41,147 nt of DNA from Cohaesibacter celericrescens (GTDB lineage Bacteria > Pseudomonadota > Alphaproteobacteria > Rhizobiales > Cohaesibacteraceae). Where the stretch lies: contig NZ_PKUQ01000018.1 of NCBI RefSeq assembly GCF_002866925.1, positions 1,344 through 42,490 on the forward strand. The letters run 5' to 3'. Shown one piece after another: positions 7,177-16,255 of this stretch (position 1 is the stretch's first letter; each line of letters starts with the position of its first letter). The notes under the pieces are model-generated. The model searched no databases, was not told where the DNA came from, and saw nothing but the letters and a program-made list of their open reading frames with translations. The position numbers and the translations under genes were made by a program.

Positions 7177-8115
7177 ATGATTAGCCAACTAGGGCAACGC
7201 CTTTTGCAAGCCATGATGTTGCTATTGTGCATGTCGATGGTGGGGTTTGCCTTATTGCACCTGCTACCGGGAGATTTTGCAGAAATCCTGCTTATGTCTC
7301 AGATGGATGGCACCTTGCCTGACGCAGCAACCGTCGCGAGATTTTCAGCCAGCCAAGGGTTTGATGCCCCCCTGCCGATACAGTATTTGCGCTGGCTCGG
7401 CGCTCTGTTGCATGGAGATCTGGGCACGTCCTTCATAACAGGAGAACCGGTCTTGGCCGACATAACCGTCCGCATCGGCCGGTCCATTTCTCTGGCAATT
7501 TTTTCCATGATCACTGCTTTGCTTATCGCCCTGCCAATTGGATTCTTGTGTGCTTATCGTTCAGGCGGATGTTTGGACCGCCTGTTTGTAATGCTGTCTG
7601 TTGTCGGAATGTCCATACCCAATTTCTGGTATGCACTTTTGCTGTCCTTGCTCTTTTCCCTAACCCTTGGCTGGCTTCCCAGTTTTGGTCATACAACGCT
7701 GGCCCATGCAGTATTGCCGACCTTGGTGATTGCAACATCAATCTCCGGCATACTCGTCCGGTATATACGCTCGTCATTGCTTGATGAAGCTTCTCAGGAC
7801 TATGTTCGCACGGCCAAAGCAAAAGGCCTTGGATCGTTGCGCATATTCTTCAAGCATGTGACCCCCAATATTCTTCCCGCCACCCTGACCCTCGCGGGCC
7901 TACAGCTCGCGCGGATTTTCGACGGTATGATTATCGTTGAAACTCTGTTCGCATGGCCGGGGCTTGGTAGCCTGTTGGTTGAAGCCTTACTCAATCGCGA
8001 TTATCCGCTGATTCAGGCTTGTTTTCTGGTTATTGCTTCAAGCTATATCTTGATCAATCTCGCTATCGATTATGTCATCACCATTTATGATCCTCGCGTG
8101 CGAGATATTCTGTAG
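7177..8115 (+). CDS. ABC importer permease, DppB/NikB type
   Basis: 312 residues from ATG 7177, with GAGGAT 8 bases upstream. A GTG one codon earlier is also possible. It has about six membrane segments, with the first at residues ~8-30 followed by the family's HLLPGD motif. The periplasmic N-terminal loop ends with QYLRWLGALLHGDLGTSF, the typical DppB signature. The cytoplasmic EAA loop is VRTAKAKGLGSLRIFFKHVTPNILPATLT. It would form the inner-membrane channel with the next gene's product for import of peptides, nickel or a chelate. The gene lies two bases ahead of the second permease gene in one operon. The substrate cannot be told from the permeases. Confidence 0.9.
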   Translation: MISQLGQRLLQAMMLLLCMSMVGFALLHLLPGDFAEILLMSQMDGTLPDAATVARFSASQGFDAPLPIQYLRWLGALLHGDLGTSFITGEPVLADITVRIGRSISLAIFSMITALLIALPIGFLCAYRSGGCLDRLFVMLSVVGMSIPNFWYALLLSLLFSLTLGWLPSFGHTTLAHAVLPTLVIATSISGILVRYIRSSLLDEASQDYVRTAKAKGLGSLRIFFKHVTPNILPATLTLAGLQLARIFDGMIIVETLFAWPGLGSLLVEALLNRDYPLIQACFLVIASSYILINLAIDYVITIYDPRVRDIL

Positions 8116-8117
8116 CC

Positions 8118-8966
8118 ATGAATTCGACGCGCCAAAATCCATCCACACAAACAAAAATGCGCAAAGCACCTTGGTTGGCGCTTGCCCTGACAGGGTTGGT
8201 CGCCTTTGTTTTGCTAGCCCCATTGGCTTCGCCCTACGACCCTTACGCCATTGATATTCTAGGGCGGCTTGATCCAATCTCGGCCCGCCATTGGCTGGGT
8301 ACAGATCAAATGGGGCGAGATGTCTTATCACGTCTGTTGTTTGGCGCGAGATTAACAACATTGTCCGCTCTTTGCGTGGTGTTCGTCTCCGTAGTGCTTG
8401 GCTGTTGCGCCGGGGCCATCGCAGGCTATTTTGGCGGCTTGCCTGATCGCCTTCTGATGCGCTTGTGCGAGGGCATATCCGTGTTGCCCGCTCTTGCAAT
8501 TGCGATGGTAATAGCCGGTATTCTAGGCCTTGGGCTAAAGGCCGTTATACTGGCACTCGCAGCGGTCCACTGGACCGAATATGCCAGACTGATCCGCAAC
8601 ATTGTCATTGTCGAGCGGTCAAAAGCTTATGTTATGGCCGCAGAATCCCTCGGTGTTCGCCCTGTTGCGATTTTGCGACGTCATCTGTTTCCCAACATAG
8701 CCGCACCCATTCTGACGCTCTGCACATTCTCGCTTTCCTGGGTCATTCTGGCATTTGCTGGTCTCAGTTTTTTGGGTTTGGGTGTTGAAGCGGGCACCCC
8801 GGAATGGGGGCGCATGATCGCAGATTCCCGCAGTCATATGCGTGCCTACCCCCGTCTTGTTCTCGCTCCCGGCCTAACCATCATGAGCTTTGTCATAGCG
8901 GTCAACCTTTTGGGCGACGCCCTGGGGGACCATTTGCGCGGTTCGCGCACAAACCACCTTAATTAA
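8118..8966 (+). CDS. ABC importer permease, DppC/NikC type
   Basis: 282 residues, normal for the family. A short cytosolic N-terminus precedes the first membrane segment (~17-37), then the DppC hallmark ARHWLGTDQMGRDVLSRLLFGAR. The EAA loop (AESLGVRPVAILRRHLFPNIAAP) lies at ~174-196, and AGLSFLGLGVEAGTPEWGRMIADSR follows. It pairs with the preceding permease. The binding-protein gene follows after 10 bases with a strong AAAGGAGA site between them. Confidence 0.9.
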   Translation: MNSTRQNPSTQTKMRKAPWLALALTGLVAFVLLAPLASPYDPYAIDILGRLDPISARHWLGTDQMGRDVLSRLLFGARLTTLSALCVVFVSVVLGCCAGAIAGYFGGLPDRLLMRLCEGISVLPALAIAMVIAGILGLGLKAVILALAAVHWTEYARLIRNIVIVERSKAYVMAAESLGVRPVAILRRHLFPNIAAPILTLCTFSLSWVILAFAGLSFLGLGVEAGTPEWGRMIADSRSHMRAYPRLVLAPGLTIMSFVIAVNLLGDALGDHLRGSRTNHLN

Positions 8967-8976
8967 AGGAGAATCC

Positions 8977-10533
8977 ATGTCATTCACCATCCGCTCGCTC
9001 CGCAGAACAGCATTTGCTGTTATGATGGCAGGCGCTGTTTTGTTGCCGCAGATCCTGACCGCCGAAAAGGCCTATGCCAGCGAAGAAAACACGCTGACCG
9101 TGGCCACTATGTGGGAAGCATTCCCTCTATCCATGAAGCCGCGGCGCAGTCGTTTTTTCAATGAAAGCGAAATTCTGGATACGCTGATCAAGCTTGATTA
9201 TGACATGAAGCTGGTCCCGGGCCTTGCCATGTCTTGGGATCGTCTCTCACCCACAGTCTGGAGCTTCAAACTGCGCGATGGGGTCAAGTTCCATGATGGC
9301 ACAGTTTTTGATGCGACCGCAGCCAAATTTTCCCTCGAACGCGTGGTTGCTCTGCTGCCATATGCGGCAGATTTGTTGAATATCGAGACCATCACGCCAG
9401 TCTCGCCCCTTGAGTTGCAGATCGAGACAACAGAACCATTCGCTGCTCTTCCCAATCAGCTCACTGACGCAATCGCCGTGATTTATGCGAAGTCTTCTTT
9501 TGATGCCGAGGGGGCATTCGTAAAACCTGTCGGAACGGGACCTTGGGTATTCAAAGAATATGCCAAGCAGGATCACACCACCGTGGAACGGTTTGACGAT
9601 TACTGGGGCAAAGCGCCAGCATTGGACAAAGTTGTCTATCGTTATATTCCAGACCACAATGCACGCGCTTTGGCTCTTGAAACAGGCGAAGTTGATTTTG
9701 TTGTGCAACTATTGCCTTCCGATGTCACCCGTTTGAAAGCGGACGAAAACTTCACCGTATCCATGGCGCCCAGTGCTGGCCTTTATTATGGGGCTTTCAA
9801 TGCCGGTGAATTGAGTCCATTGCATGATGTGCGTGTTCGTAAAGCCATTAACCTGCTGGTTGATCGCGATATTCTGGTAAAAGGAGCGCTGGACGGTATT
9901 GGCAAACCGGCTTGGGCTTTTTTCCCTAAAGACTTCCCGTGGTATGCCAAGGATATCACCCCATTCAGTGTCGATGTGGCTCAGGCCGAAGCATTGCTGA
10001 CAGAAGCCGGTTATGCAAAGGACAATGGCATCTGGGCCAAGGACGGCAAGCCGCTGAATCTGCGTGTTCTGAGCTATTCCAGCCGCGCCGAAATGGCGAC
10101 TATCACTGAAACCATGGTGGCACTTCTAGCTCAACATGGCATTCAGTCCACTGTCGGAATGTATACTTGGGGCGGTATGCTCGATTTGGTCAAACAGGGA
10201 GATTATGATGTTTCAGTTGTTTTCTGGACCCCAGAAATGACCGGACATCCCGACTTGCATCTCAAATCCCAATTCCATTCCAAGGCTGGTCTAAATTACC
10301 AGAATTGGTCCAACCCCAAATTTGACGCCCTTGTCGACAAGGGGCGGACCCTCGATGTGGGTGAGGAAGCCATGGCGACTTATGCCAAGGCGCAGGACAT
10401 CTTGCAACAAGATCCGCCAATCATCCCATTGGTGCACAAGATCTATGTTACCGCTTCCAAGGCCAATGTATCCGGTTATCGGGTCCATCCCGCGGGATTT
10501 TTCTATGACTTCAAATCTGTTTCAAAGAAATAG
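8977..10533 (+). CDS. Periplasmic binding protein, Dpp/NikA family (SBP family 5)
   Basis: 518 residues with a signal peptide (hydrophobic at ~12-28, cleavage near AYA-SEE at ~34). Family-5 features include LRDGVKFHDGTVFDA, VGTGPWVFKEY, the YWGKAPALDKVVYRYIPD block and RKAINLLVDRDILV. The overall spacing and the ALALETGEVDFV stretch resemble NikA and other metal-chelate or small-peptide binders more than OppA, but the ligand is not certain. It would deliver ligand to the two upstream permeases. Binding protein last is unusual, since the gene is more often first. No ATPase gene follows within 500 bases; the operon ends with a hairpin (10547-10572). Confidence 0.85.
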   Translation: MSFTIRSLRRTAFAVMMAGAVLLPQILTAEKAYASEENTLTVATMWEAFPLSMKPRRSRFFNESEILDTLIKLDYDMKLVPGLAMSWDRLSPTVWSFKLRDGVKFHDGTVFDATAAKFSLERVVALLPYAADLLNIETITPVSPLELQIETTEPFAALPNQLTDAIAVIYAKSSFDAEGAFVKPVGTGPWVFKEYAKQDHTTVERFDDYWGKAPALDKVVYRYIPDHNARALALETGEVDFVVQLLPSDVTRLKADENFTVSMAPSAGLYYGAFNAGELSPLHDVRVRKAINLLVDRDILVKGALDGIGKPAWAFFPKDFPWYAKDITPFSVDVAQAEALLTEAGYAKDNGIWAKDGKPLNLRVLSYSSRAEMATITETMVALLAQHGIQSTVGMYTWGGMLDLVKQGDYDVSVVFWTPEMTGHPDLHLKSQFHSKAGLNYQNWSNPKFDALVDKGRTLDVGEEAMATYAKAQDILQQDPPIIPLVHKIYVTASKANVSGYRVHPAGFFYDFKSVSKK

Positions 10534-10546
10534 ATCGACAACAAAA

Positions 10547-10572
10547 GCGTCCGACCCTTAAAGGCCGGACGC
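10547..10572 (+). terminator. Hairpin after the Dpp/Nik-type operon
   Basis: Arms GCGTCCGACC and GGCCGGACGC pair with one mismatch around a CTTAAA loop, starting 14 bases after the stop codon. There is no long T-run. It is the likely end of the importer transcript or a 3'-stabilising stem. Confidence 0.6.
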
Positions 10573-10636
10573 AAACGTCCCGCCTGTCACCCGATGGTTG
10601 CGCGGTGATTGCCTATTCGGGTCTCTATTTGTTGTG

Positions 10637-10746
10637 GACCGTTCTAATGCATTTGCTCACGGCGGTCTGAAATGTCTTGATGAGGCTTGTTGTGTCAACA
10701 AGCAAAGTTGCACCGCAACGAACGCTGTTGAGTTCGTTGCGGTTTT
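10637..10746 (+). ncRNA. Three consecutive hairpins ending in a T-run; small RNA or multi-part terminator
   Basis: First, GACCG (10637-10641) pairs with CGGTC (10663-10667). Second, GCTTGTTG-TGT-CAACAAGC is a perfect 8-bp stem (10685-10703). Third, ACCGCAACGAAC pairs perfectly with the 12 bases at 10732-10743 around an 8-base loop, with four Ts at the end (10743-10746). A perfect 12-bp stem with T-run is a good intrinsic terminator. The two stems before it, in a 480-base gap without a gene, look like the body of a small RNA, although I cannot place a promoter. Confidence 0.4.
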
Positions 10747-11016
10747 GCGTGGGTATAATCAGAGCTTATGCAAGACCACAACGAGGTCCGCTCCTAAGAC
10801 CAAACCAACCCAGATTTAATGTTGACGTTTGCATGCTCCATGGTCTTCTAATGGGCCGTCCGCATACACGCCTTTGTTTTTCTTTGAAAATAAATTGACC
10901 AAAACTTAGAGTTCTCGCTTGTACTGTGGGTCCCATATATTCGGCCAGTTGAACCTCATATTATGACGTGCTCCCGAACGAAGGCCGATCTTCACTAAAA
11001 AATAGAAAGAAACTTC
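10747..11016. other. Intergenic region before MarC
   Basis: 270 bases with no gene or strong repeat seen. It should contain the MarC promoter. Confidence 0.35.
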
Positions 11017-11649
11017 ATGGATTCTGCTGAGCTAACCAAGGCCTTTGGTGCCTTCTTTGCAATCATGAACCCCTTCGTCAATTTACCGCTTTTCCTAGCT
11101 CTAACCACTAAGTTTTCAGTGGTGCAGCAACGCACTCTAGCTGTCAAAGTCATCCTGTTTTCCGCAATTATGTGCGCAGTCATTCTGTTTGCAGGTCAAC
11201 AAATCATTGGCTTTTTCGGTATTTCGATTGATTTGTTTCGGATTGCCGGAGGCATTGTGCTTGCCCACATCGCGTGGTCAATGCTCAATGGACAGGACAT
11301 CACCTCGCATCACGGAACCGACGGTGAAAAGGAACATATGGCAGATTTGTCAGGGCTCGCTTTTTATCCGATCACATTTCCAATGATCGTCGGGCCAGGA
11401 ACGATTGCGACACTGATCATTTATGCAGGGCATACCCAGGGGATTAAAGAGTTCATCTACATCGGCGGCGTCGTTGCTGTCATCCTCGCCATTCTATTTG
11501 TGGCACTGTTCTTTGCATCCTTCTTTGGAAAAGTTCTTAGCGACACAATGCGGGTCATCATGACCCGGTTGATGGGTATGATCTTACTTGCAATCGCAGT
11601 TGAAATGATTGTGGCCGGTGTCAAAGCAGTCCTGCCCGGCCTTGCTTAA
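11017..11649 (+). CDS. MarC/UPF0056-family integral membrane protein
   Basis: 210 residues with six predicted membrane helices. Recognisable features are AFFAIMNPFVNLPLFLALT near the N-terminus, the central GLAFYPITFPMIVGPGTIATLI block that is the family hallmark, and a C-terminal VIMTRLMGMILLAIAVEMIVAGVK helix. MarC proteins sit in the inner membrane. The old link to multiple antibiotic resistance was withdrawn and the transported compound, if any, is unknown. The stop is 8 bases before the TAAGGAG-led start of the next gene, so the two form an operon. Confidence 0.9.
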   Translation: MDSAELTKAFGAFFAIMNPFVNLPLFLALTTKFSVVQQRTLAVKVILFSAIMCAVILFAGQQIIGFFGISIDLFRIAGGIVLAHIAWSMLNGQDITSHHGTDGEKEHMADLSGLAFYPITFPMIVGPGTIATLIIYAGHTQGIKEFIYIGGVVAVILAILFVALFFASFFGKVLSDTMRVIMTRLMGMILLAIAVEMIVAGVKAVLPGLA

Positions 11650-11659
11650 GGAGTTGCCC

Positions 11660-11932
11660 ATGACGTTATTTAGCCCCGACAACCACGTACGCAGCGAGAA
11701 GCATAAGAGAATTTATGCTTATTGCGAATTGGCCTATACGCTCGTCGATTTTTCGGCAGCGGCACTATTTGTGATTGGTAGCATCTTGTTTTTCAGCGAA
11801 ACGACAACATACATTGGGACCTGGTTTTTCCTTATCGGCTCTGTCCTATTTGGGCTACGCCCCACTATCAAGCTCTACCGAGAATTTGCCTACATGCGTG
11901 TGGGGGATTACGACGATATCGCTGGCGGCTGA
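11660..11932 (+). CDS. YrhK-domain membrane protein
   Basis: 90 residues from ATG 11660, with AAGGAG ending 6 bases before it. A longer frame from 11609 overlaps MarC and is not needed. A short basic N-terminus leads to CELAYTLVDFSAAALFVIGSILFF and a second hydrophobic helix GTWFFLIGSVLFGLRPTIKL. This two-helix hairpin with GS.LF motifs is the YrhK domain. The function is unknown. The close spacing to MarC suggests translation from one message and a shared membrane role. Confidence 0.8.
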   Translation: MTLFSPDNHVRSEKHKRIYAYCELAYTLVDFSAAALFVIGSILFFSETTTYIGTWFFLIGSVLFGLRPTIKLYREFAYMRVGDYDDIAGG

Positions 11933-12030
11933 CCCATCACCGGAACGTCTTTGATGGCCGAAATTAACAAGCTTTCCTATGGCGCATAAATGCATCACTA
12001 TCAGCTTGTCGTAAATGTAAGGTATTTGTC

Positions 12031-14331
12031 ATGAATTTGACCGCTGAAATGTCCATCGCCTCTGTGATCGCCGCTGAAATTGGCTGTCAGTTAAAACAGG
12101 TCATCGCGGCCGTCGAACTGGTCGATAATGGCGACACCATTCCCTTTATAGCGCGATATCGGAAAGAAGTGACCGGAGGACTTGACGATATTCAGCTGCG
12201 CAAGCTGGATGAGCGCCTTATTTATCTGCGTGACTTCTCAAAGCGGCGGGATGCCGTAAAAAAAGCGATTGAAGCACAGGGGAAGCTAACCAAGGACATC
12301 GCGCTTCGTTTGGACAAGGCAACAACAAAGGCCGAACTCGAAGACATTAACGCCCCCTTCCGCATAAAGGTAAAAACCAGAGCACAGAAAGCAATTGATA
12401 ACGGCTTGTTGCCGCTTGCTGATGCTATCTTGGCGCACCCTGCGCATGATCCCAACACAATGGCAAGATCCTATATAAGTGAAAAAATCGAGGATGTTAA
12501 AGCGGCGTTGATTGGTGTCCGCGATATCTTGTCTGAAAGATTTTCCCTTCATCCCGATACAGCGGCAAAAATCCGCCCCGTTGTGAAAAAGTCGGCTCGG
12601 CTGAAAGCTCAGGTCATTTCGGGCAAGGACGCCGAGGGCCAGAAATTCGCTGATTATTTTGATCACACGGAAAGCTGGGCCAAAGCCCCTGGTCACCGTG
12701 TTTTAGCAATGCTGCGAGGCGAAGAAGCCGGTTATTTGTCATTTGATATCGATATTGAGGATGACGCTGTGTCATTTTCCAAGTCTGCTATCGTCAATGA
12801 CAACAAGGTCCCCCGTGGCAATGCCTTCCTGGACACTGTCGTCGATTGGACATGGAAGCAAAAATACGCAAAGCGGCTTGTTTCCGAAATGACTTCAGAG
12901 ATTAGGGAGCGTGCAGAACAAGAAGCCATCGATATTTTTGTTACCAATCTTAAAGCCCTTTTGATGACCGCTCCTGCCGGTATGAAAACAACGATGGGCC
13001 TAGATCCAGGAATCCGCACGGGCGTGAAAGTTGCGATTGTAGACGCAACGGGCAAGCTGCTGGATACAAGCACAGTTTATCCCTATGCGCCTCGCAACGA
13101 TGTGCGCGGCACTTTGGTGGAGCTTGGTTCTCTTATTAAAAAACACGGCGTGGAACTCGTCGCCATCGGCAATGGTACAGGATCGCGTGAAACTGATGCG
13201 TTGATGGCGGAGCTATTGACCAACATCGATGGCAAAAAGCCGACTAAGGTGGTCGTCAGTGAGGCGGGGGCCTCGGTCTACTCCGCATCCGCATTTGCCT
13301 CGCGTGAGTTTCCCGATCTTGACGTGTCTCTGCGTGGGGCCGTTTCCATCGCACGCCGGTTGCAAGACCCGCTTGCGGAGTTGGTGAAGATTGATCCCAA
13401 AGCCATTGGTGTTGGTCAGTACCAGCATGATGTGGACCAGTCCCGTTTGGCAAAAGCCTTGGCTGGCGCAGTGGAAGACGTGGTGAACTCTGTTGGTGTT
13501 GATGTAAATACCGCTTCACCAGCATTGTTGTCTTATGTGGCAGGTGTGGGACCATCCCTTGCTGAGTCCATCGTTCACTACCGCGATACAAATGGCATTT
13601 TTAAGAAACGTTCTGAGTTAAAATCGGTTCCACGGCTTGGCGCTCGTGCTTTCTCACAATGTGCAGGGTTCTTGAGAGTGATAGGCGGAAAAGAACCGCT
13701 TGATGCCTCAGGTGTTCATCCAGAGACCTATAAAATTGCTAAAAAGATCGTTGCAGACTGCGGTCGCGACTTAAGAGAAATCATGGGAGACGACAACAGC
13801 CTCAAGGATGTTAATCCCGAGAATTTTATCTCTGGAGATTTTGGAATACCCACGATCAAGGATATTATAGCCGAGCTGAGAAAACCCGGACGGGACCCAC
13901 GCCCAGAGTTCAAAACAGCGACCTTTAAAGATGGTGTCAATGAGATTTCTGATCTTCAACCCGGAATGCGACTTGAAGGGACTGTGACGAATGTTGCCGC
14001 CTTTGGAGCATTTGTTGATGTGGGTGTTCATCAGGATGGGTTGGTGCATATCTCGCAGTTGGCAGACAGCTTTGTTAGCGATGCTTCGAAGATTGTTAAA
14101 GCTGGGCAGGTCGTGAGGGTTGTGGTCACGTCAGTGGACGTAAAAGCAAAGCGCATCGGCTTGTCGATGAAATCTGCGCCTGAAATTGGCGATCCTGTTC
14201 GAGGTGGCCGAGCAGCTCCGCGGCCGCAAGAAAAATCACCATCAAGCCCTAAAGGCACATCAAACCTTAAAGGCAAAGGAAATGGAATGGGTCAATTGGG
14301 TGAAGCTCTTGCTCAGGCTTTGCGCAAATAA
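12031..14331 (+). CDS. tex: Tex-family RNA-binding protein
   Basis: 766 residues, full length for Tex. The order is an N-terminal Tex helical domain (FIARYRKEVTGGLDD at ~40 is the signature), a YqgF/RNase H-like domain from ~325 (TMGLDPGIRTGVKVAIVD), helix-hairpin-helix units (~490-560, VNTASPALLSYVAGVGPSLAESIV and the following repeat), and an S1 RNA-binding domain (~650-720, GMRLEGTVTNVAAFGAFVDVG). The tail is basic and low in complexity. Tex is a conserved cytosolic nucleic-acid-binding protein tied to transcription and RNA turnover. The chosen ATG has AAGG about 8 bases upstream. It is a single-gene unit with no terminator of note after it. Confidence 0.95.
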   Translation: MNLTAEMSIASVIAAEIGCQLKQVIAAVELVDNGDTIPFIARYRKEVTGGLDDIQLRKLDERLIYLRDFSKRRDAVKKAIEAQGKLTKDIALRLDKATTKAELEDINAPFRIKVKTRAQKAIDNGLLPLADAILAHPAHDPNTMARSYISEKIEDVKAALIGVRDILSERFSLHPDTAAKIRPVVKKSARLKAQVISGKDAEGQKFADYFDHTESWAKAPGHRVLAMLRGEEAGYLSFDIDIEDDAVSFSKSAIVNDNKVPRGNAFLDTVVDWTWKQKYAKRLVSEMTSEIRERAEQEAIDIFVTNLKALLMTAPAGMKTTMGLDPGIRTGVKVAIVDATGKLLDTSTVYPYAPRNDVRGTLVELGSLIKKHGVELVAIGNGTGSRETDALMAELLTNIDGKKPTKVVVSEAGASVYSASAFASREFPDLDVSLRGAVSIARRLQDPLAELVKIDPKAIGVGQYQHDVDQSRLAKALAGAVEDVVNSVGVDVNTASPALLSYVAGVGPSLAESIVHYRDTNGIFKKRSELKSVPRLGARAFSQCAGFLRVIGGKEPLDASGVHPETYKIAKKIVADCGRDLREIMGDDNSLKDVNPENFISGDFGIPTIKDIIAELRKPGRDPRPEFKTATFKDGVNEISDLQPGMRLEGTVTNVAAFGAFVDVGVHQDGLVHISQLADSFVSDASKIVKAGQVVRVVVTSVDVKAKRIGLSMKSAPEIGDPVRGGRAAPRPQEKSPSSPKGTSNLKGKGNGMGQLGEALAQALRK

Positions 14332-14446
14332 CGGTGATGGCCCAAATAAACCAAAATTGATCAGCTTTGGGTCATGGCTCACTATGCCGTGCAAGCATCG
14401 GCTCCCTCGATTTTTCCAGTCCGCAACAGGCAATGATATTTGCGAG

Positions 14447-14941
14447 CTATAACCAGCGCCGCACTTTTCGGCAATAGCTCGGGTAGCTTTCGGGGAATGC
14501 CGCGTTCATATATCGCTCTTCGCGAGGAATGATATATTGGCTTAGGTAGACAAACATAAAGGCTGCAGCAAGAAGGAAAGGCAGACTATTGAAGCCAACG
14601 GCTCCGGCAACCAACAGCGAAACAAAGCCGACATACATGGGATTGCGGCTATAGTGAAATGCACCGTTTTCAACCAGAATGTTGACTGGTGTGCTGGTTG
14701 TCACCGTGGTGCCGATCAACAGAAAATGGAACCAGGCAGCCATCATGAATGCAAACCCCGCAAGGCCGATCATCAAACCGAACGCGCTATGCAGCATAAA
14801 CGGAAGAAAGGGTAGCAATTTGATGTCACTAAACAAAAACCATTGCAATGCGCCTGCAGTCACAAAACAGAGCGTAAAAACAAGTGGCGGTACGGCAAAT
14901 CGAATGCCGGGCGAATTCATAGGCGCTTTTCCAGAAACCAT
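14447..14941 (-). CDS. Isoprenylcysteine-carboxyl-methyltransferase-like membrane protein
   Basis: 164 residues from ATG 14941. A TTG-started extension to 14974 and a later ATG at 14920 are alternatives. It has four or five membrane segments. The C-terminal third carries the family signature: GAFHYSRNPMYVGF (~100-113), then QYIIPREERYMNAAFPESYPSYCRKVRRWL with the conserved E-E and Y..Y...V.RWL. Proteins of this ICMT/phospholipid-methyltransferase type use S-adenosylmethionine at the membrane face, but most bacterial members have no known substrate. It stands alone and is convergent with Tex. Confidence 0.8.
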   Translation of the reverse strand: MVSGKAPMNSPGIRFAVPPLVFTLCFVTAGALQWFLFSDIKLLPFLPFMLHSAFGLMIGLAGFAFMMAAWFHFLLIGTTVTTSTPVNILVENGAFHYSRNPMYVGFVSLLVAGAVGFNSLPFLLAAAFMFVYLSQYIIPREERYMNAAFPESYPSYCRKVRRWL

Positions 14942-15137
14942 TTTTGTACCATCGGTTCCAACGTAATTGGACAATCACGCGTCAACACATCCAGTGTCAT
15001 GCATTGAACAGCCAAAATCTTCGACCATTCCCTTTTCTTAGAGCTGCACCTTCGCTATTCCGTTGAGATCAAACTGTCAATCGGCATTAGCTATGCTCCG
15101 ATTGACAGAATATGAGCAGGATGCAAGTCAAGGCAAC

Positions 15138-15162
15138 AAAAAACCCCGCTTGGTGGCGAGGC
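15138..15162 (-). terminator. Intrinsic terminator of the second BA14K gene
   Basis: On the minus strand CCTCGC pairs with GCGGGG (one G-T pair) around CACCAA, followed by six Ts (the A-run at 15138-15143). It lies about 40 bases past the BA14K stop codon. Confidence 0.75.
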
Positions 15163-15203
15163 TTTCTCCGTTGAGATTTAAACGCGTCACTCGATTTGTA
15201 TGA

Positions 15204-15524
15204 TCATCTGCGGCATACGCGACGCGGTCCATTATAGGGCTGGAATGTGCAGTCATAAGCCCGGAAACTTCTATAGTGCGCGGAACATGCTCGAACGTTG
15301 CAATAGCGGCGTGGTGGTGGGCGATAATAGCGACGCGGAGCAGGACGACGATAGTGACGTATCGCAGGACGGCGATAGTGCCGATGAGGCCGTCCAATGC
15401 GATGCGCTTGAGCTTCTGATACGGTCGATATACCTAGAGACGTTCCTGGTACGCTGAGGGGCAGTGCGCCGATGCTCAGGCCGAGAGCAAGAGCGATGGT
15501 GAAAAATGAATGTTTGATTTTCAT
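15204..15524 (-). CDS. BA14K-family secreted protein, second copy
   Basis: 106 residues. The signal peptide core is FFTIALALGLSIGALPLSV (~6-24). The mature N-terminal part is rich in Arg, His, Tyr and Pro (PHRHYRRPAIRHYRRPAPR and similar), and the C-terminal BA14K module reads CSAHYRSFRAYDCTFQPYNGPRRVC. It shares the HY(K/R)S(Y/F)R and T(Y/F)QPY(H/N)GPR blocks with the copy at 2379-2819 but has a shorter linker and two extra Cys. AAGGCGA sits about 7 bases before the ATG. It is a monocistronic unit with its own terminator. Confidence 0.8.
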   Translation of the reverse strand: MKIKHSFFTIALALGLSIGALPLSVPGTSLGISTVSEAQAHRIGRPHRHYRRPAIRHYRRPAPRRYYRPPPRRYCNVRACSAHYRSFRAYDCTFQPYNGPRRVCRR

Positions 15525-16255
15525 GACAATCGCCTTCTGAAGATAAATTAATGACTAAATCGTTAAAATTTTAATGTTTCCACGTATATCATAAATATAA
15601 ATCAGAAACAATTAGACATGAATAGTTATGGAGGCGCGCACGCCAAAAGCAGGCGAGTCTTTAGCGGTGCCTTGAAAAGGCCTCCCGCAGCAATTCGGCT
15701 CATGACCAGCATCGATTGTCTCTTAAACCATGTTTTTATAAGAGCGTTTGATTTGAACGACCCGTTTTTATCAAAGAGAGACTGGCGCCATCAGGCTTGC
15801 CTTGTCATTACAGACATAACGATTGGCCATCAGAGGTATGTTTGTCTCACACTGTCTGATTGGCATCACCAGCCGATTTGAAGTTGATGTGTCGGCTTGA
15901 TGATCGGAATTTGGACGATGTGCAAGGTTTTGGCCTGCAAATTAGAAGCCTTCTTATGATAAAGATATCCGATTTCCAGAGCAGCCTGTTTGGCTATGCT
16001 GCAAAATAAGAAACGACACATTGTGATTGCGAGAAATGCGCGATATTCGCAGTTTATTCATCCCAGCCAAGTTGGCTACCCATTCTAAAAATACTAAGCA
16101 ATTGAATATAATAATTAATTTCTAAATTTCTCAACAAAAAAAGGGATGCGACATTTTGGTGGTGACTCAGCACCTAAATGATTTGACAGCTTCCATATCT
16201 ACTCGTAGGCTAACTGGTACGATAGTCATACCAGCATACCAGAGCCCCAAAAGCT
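15525..16255. other. Long intergenic region, partly AT-rich
   Basis: 731 bases. An 87-codon frame at 15618-15881 lacks a ribosome-binding site and recognisable motifs and was not accepted. 16090-16145 is strongly AT-rich. The last 45 bases hold the operator-like repeats in front of the FadR-type gene. Confidence 0.4.
16214..16242. promoter_or_regulatory. Operator candidate for the erythronate-operon regulator
   Basis: CTGGTA (16214-16219) and TACCAG (16229-16234) form a perfect inverted pair, and CATACCAG is then repeated directly (16227-16234 and 16235-16242). TGGT/ACCA half-sites are typical of FadR-subfamily GntR regulators. The site ends 13 bases before the regulator's ATG, so it would overlap the promoter or the start of a very short leader and allow autorepression. 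Confidence 0.5.

Noticed and set aside
10598..10819. 73-codon frame in the gap before MarC
   Set aside because: It runs straight through two perfect hairpins, which explain the sequence better than a protein does.
15618..15881. 87-codon plus-strand frame in the long gap before the FadR-type gene
   Set aside because: Composition and lack of any motif or ribosome-binding site look like chance.
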